Origin: Chloroflexota bacterium
GTDB taxonomy: Bacteria; Chloroflexota; Anaerolineae; Aggregatilineales; Aggregatilineaceae
DNA: 17,204 bases
NCBI GenBank assembly: GCA_016234525.1
Contig: JACRBK010000657.1
Coordinates: 1-17,204 of the forward strand
Direction: 5' to 3'
The translations under genes and the position numbers were made by a program. The notes beneath the pieces are model-generated. The model was not told where the DNA came from. It made no database searches and saw only the letters and a program-made list of their open reading frames with translations. Of the stretch, positions 1 through 7,493 are shown piece after piece (within the stretch, counting starts at the first letter, position 1; each line of letters starts with the position of its first letter).

Positions 1-863
1 GGGTCCAGGTGCGAGAAATAACCGCCTTTTTCGCGGTCCAGGAAGAAACGATCAAACAGTTCGACCGTCAGTTCGGCATCGCGCAAAATACGCGGATCGC
101 CGGTGATGCGGTAGGTCTGAATCGGGCCAGCCAGGGCGTAGATTTGCTCGTAGGCCGGGATCGCGTCGAAGTCGTCGCCAAATTCGGACGCGAACACTTT
201 ATCTTCGCGTTTGCCGCGCACGTCGATCCCGTGATACCAGTAGACGATATGTTCGTCACGGTCATAAAAACGCATGTGTTCGCGCAGGTATTCGGTGCCT
301 TTTTCGGCCCCTTCCAGGTAACGATCGTCGCCGGTCAGCAGAAACGCCGAGGCGAAGCCGTATACCAGGCGCGAGATCGTGTCGGTTTCCTGGCGATAGT
401 TGTCACTTTCTTTGTCCCCGGTCAGGGTGATCGTTGTGCGGTAGTCATCATAATTCACCACACCGGAGGGAAACTGCGCTGCCAGGTAAAAATCACCGAG
501 CTGTATAATCTGCCGCACCCACCAATCCGGGTTTTCAAAGACATACTCGCCCGGCTTGCGCCCGACAAACACGAGGAACTGCGCTTCATAGTTATAACCG
601 CCGTGTTCGGGATAAAACACGCCGTAGACAAACACGAAGCGTCCCTTCGTCAGCATTTCGCGGATCTGCCCGGTGGCGTCGTGATAGGGATCGCCCAGGT
701 TGCGCACGAATTGGGCATAGGTGCTGCCCTTGAGTTTAACCGTGTACTCACGGCCATCGCTGGTCTTGAGTTTGAAGGTGTCTTTATCGCGGTCAAAAGT
801 GGTCACGTATCCCGCGATGGTATCCGAAAAAGTGAAACGCATCTGTTCAGGTGAGATAGTCAT
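1..863 (-). CDS. AGE-like (N-acylglucosamine 2-epimerase family) barrel protein, C-terminus cut off by window edge
   Basis: An open frame runs from an ATG at 861-863 leftwards off the window: 287 codons are visible with no stop. Residues 1 to about 115 form a beta-rich region (start MTISPEQMRFTF) rich in Phe, Tyr and Val and not typical of the AGE barrel. From about residue 120 the sequence looks like an (alpha/alpha)6 barrel: DNYRQETDTISRLVYGFASA, then LTGDDRYLEGAEKGTEYL, then YRITGDPRILRDAEL and EKGGYFSHLDP at the cut end. The repeated 'TGD-R-L--AE' helix pattern and the GGYF element are typical of AGE-family epimerases/isomerases and related glycan enzymes. The start follows a GGGAAA Shine-Dalgarno. 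It lies 56 nt after the VOC gene and is probably the same operon. Sugar epimerase activity is not proven; another barrel enzyme is possible. Confidence 0.6.
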   Translation of the reverse strand, partial: MTISPEQMRFTFSDTIAGYVTTFDRDKDTFKLKTSDGREYTVKLKGSTYAQFVRNLGDPYHDATGQIREMLTKGRFVFVYGVFYPEHGGYNYEAQFLVFVGRKPGEYVFENPDWWVRQIIQLGDFYLAAQFPSGVVNYDDYRTTITLTGDKESDNYRQETDTISRLVYGFASAFLLTGDDRYLEGAEKGTEYLREHMRFYDRDEHIVYWYHGIDVRGKREDKVFASEFGDDFDAIPAYEQIYALAGPIQTYRITGDPRILRDAELTVELFDRFFLDREKGGYFSHLD

Positions 864-919
864 CTTGTTTCCCGTCCGTGTGCTAAAAGTCCCGCTCAAT
901 GTCCGCTGTAACCCGCCGC

Positions 920-1348
920 TTAGGTGAGCGCCGGGGGATTGTCCTGATCGGTGTAGCCCTGGCTGATCTCGACGATGTTTCCTTCGGGATCAGTGATCCA
1001 GACCGTGCGCCAGCCGGGGATAAAGTCGCCAAAGTCCAGCGGCCCAAGCGCGATCTTGGCGTCTGCGCCCAATTCGGCCAGCTTTGCATCGACGTTATCA
1101 ACCTGGAAGGCGATATGCCGCCAGCCCAAGAAATGATAGCCGTCTGCGGTAGGAGCCTCCGCCGGAGGCGTGCCTTCTGCGTCGAACAGTTCCAGGTACA
1201 TCGTGCCGCACTTGAGGAAGACGATTTTGGTTCCGCCCAACGGGATCAGCCGCGCCCGCTTGAAGCCGAAATACTTTGTATAGAACCGCTCAATCGCGGT
1301 CATGTCTTTACAGTTGAGCGCCATGTGCGAAAAAACGAGTGAAGCCAT
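920..1348 (-). CDS. VOC / glyoxalase-fold metalloprotein
   Basis: A 142-residue protein with two beta-alpha-beta-beta-beta modules, the normal length for a single-chain vicinal oxygen chelate protein. The expected four metal ligands are visible: His8 (FSHMAL), Glu53 (YLELF), His78 (WRHIAFQV) and Glu127 (NIVEIS). The ending ITDPEGNIVEI is the classic C-terminal signature. The family includes glyoxalase I, methylmalonyl-CoA epimerase, extradiol dioxygenases and resistance proteins; a complete ligand set argues for a metal enzyme. Its partners (two DJ-1 proteins, a ThDP enzyme, an alcohol oxidoreductase) make glyoxalase-like or other carbonyl chemistry reasonable, but the substrate is unknown. 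The Shine-Dalgarno is AAGGGG within a leader also found upstream of the genes at 3633-4439 and 9637-10110. Confidence 0.85.
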   Translation of the reverse strand: MASLVFSHMALNCKDMTAIERFYTKYFGFKRARLIPLGGTKIVFLKCGTMYLELFDAEGTPPAEAPTADGYHFLGWRHIAFQVDNVDAKLAELGADAKIALGPLDFGDFIPGWRTVWITDPEGNIVEISQGYTDQDNPPALT

Positions 1349-1393
1349 GATGTTTTCCCCTTGTGTTGTATTTGCTGTTTGTTTTATGCCGTT

Positions 1394-1966
1394 CTATGCT
1401 TCGCCGGACAGAATTTCGATAATCTTGTGGGCGAACAGGTGGCAGTGTCCGCCGCTGCGCCCAGTGACGAGATCACCGTCAACGACTACGTCTTGATCGG
1501 TATAGATCGCGCCCATGTTTTTAACGTCGCCATACAGGTTGTTATGAGCCACCACCGGGCGGCCCCGTACCAGTTCGGGCGCGGGAGCGATCAGCCACAT
1601 CCCATGACAGATAATGCCTTTGAGAACGTTTTTCTCCGCGAAGGCCCGCTTAAGAAAAGCCGTCGCCGGAGGGAGTTTCGTTACGTCTTCGGAATAGCGC
1701 AGCCGGTCCGACACCATGCCTGATGGCACAATAATCACTGCATAGGTTTTGAGTTCGGCATCTGTAATGTTTTCAAAACTCTCACTTACCGTGAACGGCG
1801 CGCGAAACTCATGCCCCTGGAAGGTCAAAGACGGCTGTCCCCACAAGCGGGTGAGAAAATGAACCTCGGCCCCTTCTTCTTTGAAGCGCCGCTCATAGTA
1901 GAAAATTTCCGGCTCGTAGTAATCGCTTTCCAACAGAATGCCGATTTTTTTACCCTGGAGTTTCAT
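1394..1966 (-). CDS. DJ-1/PfpI family protein (first copy)
   Basis: A 190-residue protein with the flavodoxin-like DJ-1/PfpI fold. The nucleophile elbow is IICHGMW, giving Cys120 followed by His121. The partner acid is probably Glu18 in YYEPE, matching the Glu that hydrogen-bonds the reactive Cys in the family. The N-terminus KIGILLESDY and the end VVVDGDLVTGRSGGHCHLF are the usual first strand and last catalytic-fold segment (family pattern 'DGNLITSR-P--'). Members act as proteases, chaperones, glyoxalase III or hydratases of isonitriles and similar small molecules. The start has a GGAGG site 5 nt ahead. The gap to the GMC gene (95 nt) contains a perfect 11-bp hairpin. A carbonyl-processing role fits the operon; a specific activity cannot be called. 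Confidence 0.88.
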   Translation of the reverse strand: MKLQGKKIGILLESDYYEPEIFYYERRFKEEGAEVHFLTRLWGQPSLTFQGHEFRAPFTVSESFENITDAELKTYAVIIVPSGMVSDRLRYSEDVTKLPPATAFLKRAFAEKNVLKGIICHGMWLIAPAPELVRGRPVVAHNNLYGDVKNMGAIYTDQDVVVDGDLVTGRSGGHCHLFAHKIIEILSGEA

Positions 1967-2003
1967 TTCGCCTCCGCTCTATTGCCACTGTTGATAGGTC
2001 GCC

Positions 2004-2039
2004 GGGTATAGGGGCGAAAGAATGATCACCCCTATACCC
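2004..2039 (-). other. Intercistronic hairpin after the GMC gene
   Basis: Perfect 11-bp inverted repeat GGGTATAGGGG (2004-2014) and CCCCTATACCC (2029-2039) with a 14-nt loop. It begins 22 nt after the GMC stop codon. No U-run follows on the minus-strand transcript, so it is not a standard intrinsic terminator. An RNA-stability or processing element is likely. Confidence 0.65.
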
Positions 2040-2061
2040 TTCACGCAGAACTGCATAGGCG

Positions 2062-3591
2062 CTAGCTCAGCCCATGATCTTTCTTGATCATGTCGGCGCA
2101 TTTTTCGCCGATCATCAAAATACCTGAATGGCAGTTGCCCGATGGTACTTGCGGGAAGACGCTGGCATCTGCAACACGCAGGCCCTCGACCCCGAAGACG
2201 CGAAGCTGCGGATCAACCACGGCCATTTCATCCAGGCCCATCTTGCATGAACCGGATTGATGGTGGTAAGAATCGGCGTGCTGCCTGACAAACTCGTGCA
2301 AGTCGGCATCGGTCTTGATGCCAGGACCGGGCAGCAGTTCATCACCAACCAGCTCTGAGAATGCTTTGGTCGCGAAGATGTCTCGCGCCAGCTTGACCCC
2401 CTGCACCAGGCGTTCGCGGTCCGCTGCCACGCCCAGATAGTTAGGATTGACCAGCGGCTTGTCCGCCGGATCGGCGCTGGCGAGTTTGATCCATCCGCGC
2501 GAAAGCGGGCGGACTACACCGGGCAGGATGCTGAATGAATTCGGATGACCCTGGCCCACAATGATGTCAAACGGAACCTGTAAGAATGCCATTTGAAGGT
2601 CTGGCCCTACCCAACCGGGATTGGATTTGAGGAACAGGGCGACCTCAGAGATATTGAGATTCGGCGGGACGATCTGCTGTTTACCTTCGCGGATCACGCC
2701 GGTGAGCACATGGTTATGGAAGTTCTGGCCGACGCCGGGCAGGTCCAGTTTGACATTGATGCCCACTTCTTTCAGATGTGCCGCCGGGCCAATGCCAGAC
2801 AGCATCAGCAGTTTCGGCGATTCCAGCGCGCCGCCTGCCACAACAACTTCGCCGGTAGCGCGGGCGGTTTTGGTCTGACCGTCCTGCACATATTCCACAC
2901 CGACGCAGCGGCTGCCTTCGAACAACAGGCGAGTGGCATACGATCCCGTGCTGAGCGTGAAGTTCTTACGCCCGGCAATCGGTTCGATATAGGCTTCGTT
3001 TGCGCCGTGCCGTTTGCCGTTCTTGATGTTGACATGATGCCAGCCCGCGCCTTCCATGTTCAGTCCATTGAAGTCATCGGTGGCCGGGAAACCAAGTTCG
3101 CGGCAGGCGTCAAGGAAGGTGTATGACGTAGGGTTGGGGTTGTGATCTTTGGCATTGATCACGCTGATCGCGCCGCCGTGCCCCGCCGTCGGATTGGTGG
3201 AGTCTTCCTGATCTTCTGACCGCTGGAAGTAGGGAAGCACATCATCGTAAGCCCAACCGGGGCAGCCATTATAGGCCCAGTTGTCATAGTCTGAGCGATG
3301 GCCGCGAATGTGCATCATGATGTACAGGTTGCTCGACCCGCCAGGGATTTTCCCGCGGGGTTCATAGGTCTGGCGGTTATTCAGGCCATACTGCGGCGTA
3401 CTGTTATAGCCCCAGTCCACCGGCGACCCGAACAGCGTAAACCACAGGTACGGGATACGCACGTTTTCAGGAATCTCAGACCCACCTGCTTCGAGCAGCA
3501 GGACTTTCGCTTTCGGATTTTCGCTTAAACGGTTTGCTACGGCAGCCCCACCGGCGCCCGCGCCGACCACGATAAAATCGTAAACGCTCAT
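2062..3591 (-). CDS. GMC family FAD-dependent oxidoreductase (choline/alcohol dehydrogenase-like)
   Basis: A 509-residue glucose-methanol-choline oxidoreductase, full length for the family. FAD-binding GxGxxG is at residues 10-15 (VVGAGAGGAAVANRL), with the ribose-binding acid in LLLEAGG. GMC signature 1 is near 78-97 (PRGKIPGGSSNLYIMMHIRG) and signature 2 near 254-268 (GALESPKLLMLSGIG). The catalytic pair is His444 (SYHHQSGSCKMG) and His488 (GNCHSGILMIGEK), the His-His version seen in several alcohol oxidases and dehydrogenases. It oxidises a hydroxyl to a carbonyl; substrate unknown. No signal peptide is visible, so it is cytosolic. The GGAGGAG Shine-Dalgarno supports the start. It is 41 nt from the double SnoaL gene upstream in the operon and could make the carbonyl substrates used by neighbouring enzymes (inference). 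Confidence 0.93.
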   Translation of the reverse strand: MSVYDFIVVGAGAGGAAVANRLSENPKAKVLLLEAGGSEIPENVRIPYLWFTLFGSPVDWGYNSTPQYGLNNRQTYEPRGKIPGGSSNLYIMMHIRGHRSDYDNWAYNGCPGWAYDDVLPYFQRSEDQEDSTNPTAGHGGAISVINAKDHNPNPTSYTFLDACRELGFPATDDFNGLNMEGAGWHHVNIKNGKRHGANEAYIEPIAGRKNFTLSTGSYATRLLFEGSRCVGVEYVQDGQTKTARATGEVVVAGGALESPKLLMLSGIGPAAHLKEVGINVKLDLPGVGQNFHNHVLTGVIREGKQQIVPPNLNISEVALFLKSNPGWVGPDLQMAFLQVPFDIIVGQGHPNSFSILPGVVRPLSRGWIKLASADPADKPLVNPNYLGVAADRERLVQGVKLARDIFATKAFSELVGDELLPGPGIKTDADLHEFVRQHADSYHHQSGSCKMGLDEMAVVDPQLRVFGVEGLRVADASVFPQVPSGNCHSGILMIGEKCADMIKKDHGLS

Positions 3592-3632
3592 AGGTTGTTC
3601 TCCTCCACCGAATATTGAATAGCCATTCTCAT

Positions 3633-4439
3633 TTAGGCGGCGCCGATTTGTTCCAGGAACGGCTTAAAGGGCCGTGAGTCATGGAAGTTCGCCATATACT
3701 TAATCTTGCCGTCTTCGATGCGGAAGTAGTTGGTGACTTCGGCTTCGATGGGCCGGTCCATAAACTTGGACGCCAACGCCGAGATATGCGATACCACCGC
3801 CGCCTGAGTGCCTTCGATAATGATCTGGCGCGGCACATTCTGGAACTTGGCATACACATCGGGGAAACCCTTCATCATGCCCCGCAGAGTCTCTAACCCT
3901 TCGATATGCCCGCCCAACTGCTCGTCCATCGCGTAATCATCGGCGAACAAGTCGCACCATTTGTCCCAATCGCCCGCGTTGGCATGTTTGTAGTACAGGT
4001 CCACGATCTCGCGGGTGGAAGGGGTGGTGAGTTGTTTGATCATCGCCAGCATGTCTACTTCGTACCAGCTTTTGACGATCTTGCCGTTTTCGATTTGCAG
4101 TACACCGATCTCGGTCCAGGTGGCTTTACGCCCGCTGGCTTTCATCGTCATCAGGTCGCCGCCGGTGTGGGTTCCGCTCTGGGTAAAACGGCCTACCACC
4201 TGTTTTTCATCGGCAAACATCAGGTCAACCGTCATGCGATAGTCAGGCATTGCAGCGCGGAACATCTGCGCCAACATTTTGACTCCGGCAGCGCCTTTGG
4301 GTAGATCGGGCGCGCTGGGACTCCAGTGATCGGAGGTGAAGAGTTCGTCGGCTACATCAAATTTGCCCTGATTCCAGATTTCGTCGATCATGCGCCACAT
4401 GATCACTTTGTTTTGTTCGACCTTCGACAGTGATGCCAT
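3633..4439 (-). CDS. Double-domain NTF2/SnoaL-like protein A
   Basis: A 268-residue protein made of two NTF2-like domains. Domain 1 (about 8-135) is SnoaL/ester-cyclase type: WNQGKF, then MPDYRMTVDLMFAD, the GTHTG motif with His91, ASGRKATWTE, and GKIVKSWYEVDM with Asp129. Domain 2 (about 140-268) is of a different NTF2 subtype, with YYKHANAGDWDKWCDLFADD, then IEDGKIKYMANFHDSRPFKP; it lacks the GTHxG motif. Such folds act as cyclases, isomerases, hydratases or epoxide hydrolases on hydrophobic small molecules, or as non-catalytic binders. The unequal halves suggest fusion of two paralogues or a pseudo-dimer in which only one half is SnoaL-like. The start has AAGGGG 9 nt ahead. Reaction unknown. 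Confidence 0.85.
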   Translation of the reverse strand: MASLSKVEQNKVIMWRMIDEIWNQGKFDVADELFTSDHWSPSAPDLPKGAAGVKMLAQMFRAAMPDYRMTVDLMFADEKQVVGRFTQSGTHTGGDLMTMKASGRKATWTEIGVLQIENGKIVKSWYEVDMLAMIKQLTTPSTREIVDLYYKHANAGDWDKWCDLFADDYAMDEQLGGHIEGLETLRGMMKGFPDVYAKFQNVPRQIIIEGTQAAVVSHISALASKFMDRPIEAEVTNYFRIEDGKIKYMANFHDSRPFKPFLEQIGAA

Positions 4440-4481
4440 GATTGTTTTCCCCTTGTACTGTGTTGATCATAACCGTCCAGT

Positions 4482-4512
4482 AGGGTGAGGAGAGAATGTC
4501 TCTCCCCGCCCT
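4482..4512 (-). other. Intercistronic hairpin after exported SnoaL gene B
   Basis: A near-perfect inverted repeat, arms 4482-4495 and 4499-4512 around the loop ATG. The inner 7 bp (GGAGAGA with TCTCTCC) are perfect; the outer part has one mismatch and one G-U pair. It begins 16 nt after the stop codon of the gene at 4529. There is no U-tract on the minus strand. Confidence 0.55.
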
Positions 4513-4528
4513 GATGAGAATATCTCCC

Positions 4529-5083
4529 CTAGCCGCCCGACGTAGCGCCGCCCATGCCAGGGATCGCGCCAAGCTGAGTCATCAGGCCCAGTTGATCCAG
4601 GTCTTGCCAGCGCTCAACGACCTTGCCCTCTTCGTTAAAGCGGAAGATCGCGGTTCCAGTCCATGAGACTTCCTTGTTGGTCGCCGGGATACCCATAAAA
4701 TCACCCGAATTCGTCCCATGCTGCACGCCGCGCACGGTGACAAAATCACCATCAGCGACCACATGCGTTACCTCAAACTGAAGATCAGGGAATGCGGTGA
4801 AGAAGGTTTCGTACAGCGCGAGGAAAGCATCACGGCCCCCCTCAAAATTGTGATCGACGTAATCTTCCGCCAGCAGGTCCACGAAGAACTGACCGTTACC
4901 CGCGTTAGTTTCTTCATAAAGCTGGTAGGTCAGGGCCTTATTGCGCGCTTCGATCTCGGTATCATATTCATCGGTGGCCGGTGTCACTGGGCCATCATCC
5001 TGAGCGATAACCGGCACAATACCAATGATCAAGATCGCGACAAGAACGCCTATCAAAACGCTGAAACTGATTCTTTTGAACAT
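4529..5083 (-). CDS. Exported or membrane-anchored SnoaL-like protein B
   Basis: A 184-residue protein. The frame stays open 10 codons further upstream, but the ATG at 5081-5083 has a perfect AAGGAG 6 nt ahead and starts a clear secretion signal: MFKR, a hydrophobic stretch of about 20 residues (6-25), then VIA-QDD, a likely cleavage point after Ala27; it might also stay as an anchor. The mature part is one SnoaL/ester-cyclase-type domain (about 45-175): FPDLQFEVTHVVADGDFV, FMGIPATNKEVSWTG, and GKVVERWQDLDQLG with Asp163. The usual GTHxG motif reads GTNSG, so the conserved His is Asn125. About two thirds of a 53-residue C-terminal stretch matches protein C (6082-6519) by eye; the pair flanks the hydrolase. 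It is the only exported member of the set, so it probably acts outside the membrane. Confidence 0.85.
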   Translation of the reverse strand: MFKRISFSVLIGVLVAILIIGIVPVIAQDDGPVTPATDEYDTEIEARNKALTYQLYEETNAGNGQFFVDLLAEDYVDHNFEGGRDAFLALYETFFTAFPDLQFEVTHVVADGDFVTVRGVQHGTNSGDFMGIPATNKEVSWTGTAIFRFNEEGKVVERWQDLDQLGLMTQLGAIPGMGGATSGG

Positions 5084-5095
5084 GGTGATCTCCTT
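5084..5095 (-). promoter_or_regulatory. Shine-Dalgarno deciding the start of protein B
   Basis: The minus strand reads AAGGAGATCACC directly before the ATG at 5083. No comparable site precedes the in-frame ATG at 5113, and the downstream start puts a signal peptide exactly at the N-terminus. Confidence 0.75.
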
Positions 5096-5144
5096 AGATG
5101 TCGTGTGCGTCACTTACAATAGTTCCTGGTTAAGCCAGCCCAAC

Positions 5145-6056
5145 TCAGGCTGTAACACCCAAATGGGTTTTGAACCAGGCGATAGATTCGGTCGCTGACT
5201 GTGTGACCCAGGGTTCGCCAGACAGCAGATCGGTATGGCGGCAGTTCGGAACCAGCATCTTTTTAGGCTCCTGGGCGCGGTTAAAGACTTCGCGCACCAA
5301 CGCCTCTGGGATCATGTCTTGCTGAGCGTGCATGATCAGCAGGGCGGTGGGGGCTGCCAGATGGATCGCGTAGTCCGGGTTATATTCGATCATGTTGACA
5401 GCGGATTGCAGCGTCATGCGGTTTTCATAGTTGGGTGCAACAGTGCGCTGGGCTTCCATATAGAAGTCGTAGGCTTCTTCCTGGGGAATAACTGCCATTT
5501 CACCCTGATGGCCCACCGCCGGCACATAAATCGCGCGATCTCCGCTCGCCATGCGCTGACCGCGCTCCTGGCCGATCTGGGCCAGATACCCCTGAAGCGC
5601 GGGCTTCCCTAACATCGGCTCCCAGACAGCAATCGGGTTGATATAGGGAGCGATGGCCGAAACCGCTTTCAAGCGGCGTTCAAATGAAGCCAGGTAGAGC
5701 ATATGACTCGCGCCCATCGACACGCCCAAACCGCCGATGCGTTCCGGGTCGACTTCGGGTTGGGCGGCCAAAAAAACAATGGCATCCCGAAGGTTTTGCT
5801 GCTGGGTATAGGCCGCGAAGTGGTTACGCGGCTCACCTTCGCTCGCACCCCAATGGATATAGTCAAAGATCAAGGTGACAAATCCAGCCGCTGACAGTCT
5901 TTCAGCATAAACAGGCACAATCATTTCCTGAAGGGCCGTGATAGCATTGGCGGTCACAACGGCTGGCGCTTTGGTCCCTGGTTTCAAACTATCCGGGATG
6001 TACAACCAACCTCGACAGGTGAATCCTTCACTTTTGAACTTGATCTCGCGACGCAT
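5145..6056 (-). CDS. Alpha/beta hydrolase (COG1073 / YcjY-FrsA-like)
   Basis: A 303-residue alpha/beta hydrolase from the ATG at 6056. The catalytic triad can be placed: nucleophile Ser113 in GVSMG, acid Asp247 in HAQQDMIP, base His274 in NCRHTDLL. The N-terminal pattern (GFTCRGWLYIPDSL, then PVYAERLSAAGFVTLIFDY, then GASEGEPRNHF) resembles the YcjY-like esterase/dienelactone-hydrolase-like group. A longer in-frame start at 6095 overlaps the preceding gene by 14 nt and lacks a good site; ATG 6056 has AGGAA 6 nt ahead and starts the domain cleanly, leaving a 25-nt gap. It is cytosolic with no signal peptide. It probably hydrolyses an ester, lactone or C-C bond in the pathway; substrate unknown. 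It sits between the sister proteins B and C. Confidence 0.9.
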   Translation of the reverse strand: MRREIKFKSEGFTCRGWLYIPDSLKPGTKAPAVVTANAITALQEMIVPVYAERLSAAGFVTLIFDYIHWGASEGEPRNHFAAYTQQQNLRDAIVFLAAQPEVDPERIGGLGVSMGASHMLYLASFERRLKAVSAIAPYINPIAVWEPMLGKPALQGYLAQIGQERGQRMASGDRAIYVPAVGHQGEMAVIPQEEAYDFYMEAQRTVAPNYENRMTLQSAVNMIEYNPDYAIHLAAPTALLIMHAQQDMIPEALVREVFNRAQEPKKMLVPNCRHTDLLSGEPWVTQSATESIAWFKTHLGVTA

Positions 6057-6081
6057 GATAGGTTCCTGTTCTGGGGAGCGG

Positions 6082-6519
6082 CTAACGCCCTCCACCCATG
6101 GGCGGTATCACGCCAAGCTGCTGCATGAGTCCTAATGCGTTTAACTCTTGCCAGCGTTCAACGATCTTGCCCTCTTGGTTAAAGCGATAGATTGATACCC
6201 CTGACCATTGCAGTTTTTTACCGGTAGGGGGCAGCCCCATAAAATCGCCTAAATGGGTTCCAGTCGCCGGGCCGTAGAGCATCACATAATCCCCTTCGGC
6301 GATGACGATCTGCGGCGGTGTGTCAAAGTCGGGAAAAGCCGTGATATACATGATATAGGCCTGTTTAAACGCTTCTGGCCCTTTCATATCCGGTATTGGT
6401 CCCACACCATGATTAATAAAATCAGGCGCGATCATGGTGTCATAAACCTCCAGGTTTCCCCGGTGCGACTCTTCATAAAATTTCAGGACCGCTGCTTTGT
6501 TTTCGGCAGGAGTTGGCAT
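6082..6519 (-). CDS. SnoaL-like (ester cyclase type) protein C
   Basis: A 145-residue single NTF2-like domain, normal length for SnoaL-like cyclases. Visible landmarks: ENKAAVLKFYEESHRGN (helix 1), MIAPDFINHG, AFPDFDTPPQIVIAEGDYV, GTHLG with His89, FMGLPPTGKKLQW, and GKIVERWQELNALG. At the position where most sister domains have Asp, this protein has Asn127. It is closest to the exported protein B, which has the opposite pattern (Asn for the His, Asp retained). SnoaL itself closes a polyketide ring by aldol condensation; many relatives have unrelated or no known activity. AAGGGG lies 9 nt before the ATG. The 93-nt gap upstream carries a strong hairpin. Confidence 0.88.
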   Translation of the reverse strand: MPTPAENKAAVLKFYEESHRGNLEVYDTMIAPDFINHGVGPIPDMKGPEAFKQAYIMYITAFPDFDTPPQIVIAEGDYVMLYGPATGTHLGDFMGLPPTGKKLQWSGVSIYRFNQEGKIVERWQELNALGLMQQLGVIPPMGGGR

Positions 6520-6568
6520 AACTTAAATCCCCTTGCACCCTAACCTGTTTTTTTACAGGAGCTTTTGA

Positions 6569-6601
6569 GGGGCAGAATCAGCCGTCTGGCTGTTCTGCCC
6601 C
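6569..6601 (-). other. Strong intercistronic hairpin after protein D gene
   Basis: Arms GGGGCAGAA (6569-6577) and TTCTGCCCC (6593-6601) continue inward as CAGCC (6579-6583) and GGCTG (6588-6592) around GTCT: a 14-bp stem with a single bulged base. It starts 11 nt after the stop at 6613. The minus-strand sequence after it (TCAAAAGCTCC) has no U-tract. A second small repeat, CCTGT (6544-6548) and ACAGG (6555-6559), follows. Confidence 0.7.
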
Positions 6602-6612
6602 CCGGTTGTCGA

Positions 6613-7458
6613 TTAGCGCTGACCCGGCATCGGGATCGCGCCAATCTGCATCATCATTCCGAACATATCCAGGTCGATCCAACCCTCGGTGACTTTGCCA
6701 TCTTTCAGGCGGAACATGCGCGTACCAGTCCAGTGGATCACCTTGTTAGTAGGCGGAACGCCCATAAACGGCCCGGTATGGCGGCCTTCGATTACGCCGC
6801 GCCCGGTGACAAGATCATCTTCGGCGACCAGGGCTTCAAAGGTGTACCACAGGTCCGAAAACGCCGATGAGAACATCCGGTAGGCATCTTTTAGGCCTTC
6901 CAGGCCGGGTTTTTGACCGGGCAGGGCGTTGTGGTCTACGAAATTGGGATCAACAAACTCATCAAAACGATCCAGGTCGCCCACGTTGGTGTAGTACACA
7001 TAACGTGTGACAAGCTGCCGGTTGTGGTCGAGCGATCCCGGTTTGATCGGTGCGGTAAGCTGGCGGCGCAGGGCGGCCAGATCGGGCTGCCCGTGATGTT
7101 CCACAATGCGGCCCTTGGCGACCCGGAACAGACCCATCGAGGTCCAGGTGGCGCGCAGGCCGGTGGGGTCGATTCCCATAAAGGGTTTTCCCAGATGCGA
7201 CGCCCGGCCCGTGACCCGTGTGGCGACCCAGTCACCTTCGCTTACCATGTCGTCAATCACAAAATGCACATCAGGGAACGCGCCGCGAAACATCACCGGG
7301 ATCGCGCGGATCGCGTCGAAACCGCCCGTTGGCGCACCCGGCGGGGCGCTGTGATCCTTATAATCTTCCGAGAAGATTTCGGGGATCAATTCGTAGCGGG
7401 CGTTATTGATGACGTCTTCTACAAATGAGCGGTAGAGGCGCTTGGCTTCATCAGACAT
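6613..7458 (-). CDS. Double-domain SnoaL-like protein D
   Basis: A 281-residue protein of two SnoaL/ester-cyclase-type domains. Domain 1 (about 3-135): SEDYKDHSAPPG, AFPDVHFVIDDMVSEGDWV, SHLG with His88, FMGIDPTGLRATWTS, GRIVEHHGQPDLAAL with Asp126. Domain 2 (about 143-278): YTNVGDLDRFDEFVDPNFVDH, AFSDLWYTFEALVAEDDLV, RHTG with His227, FMGVPPTNKVIHWTG, GKVTEGWIDLDMFG with Asp264, MMMQIGAIP. Both halves keep the His and Asp landmarks, unlike proteins B, C and G. Domain 2 looks closer to the single-domain members than domain 1 does, where the usual Trp before the Asp is His. The tandem form probably gives a covalent version of the usual NTF2 dimer. GAGGAG lies 9 nt ahead of the ATG. Substrate unknown. 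Confidence 0.88.
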   Translation of the reverse strand: MSDEAKRLYRSFVEDVINNARYELIPEIFSEDYKDHSAPPGAPTGGFDAIRAIPVMFRGAFPDVHFVIDDMVSEGDWVATRVTGRASHLGKPFMGIDPTGLRATWTSMGLFRVAKGRIVEHHGQPDLAALRRQLTAPIKPGSLDHNRQLVTRYVYYTNVGDLDRFDEFVDPNFVDHNALPGQKPGLEGLKDAYRMFSSAFSDLWYTFEALVAEDDLVTGRGVIEGRHTGPFMGVPPTNKVIHWTGTRMFRLKDGKVTEGWIDLDMFGMMMQIGAIPMPGQR

Positions 7459-7493
7459 AGTGCTGTTCTCCTCACTGTATCGTCGGTTATCGT

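Noticed and set aside
9..854. 281-codon plus-strand frame
   Set aside because: It is antisense to the AGE-like gene, whose minus-strand frame has a clear protein family pattern; long antisense frames are a by-product of GC-rich codon use.
6544..6601. Intrinsic terminator after protein D
   Set aside because: The stem is strong but neither strand has a U-tract directly behind it, and a same-strand gene with its own Shine-Dalgarno follows at once.
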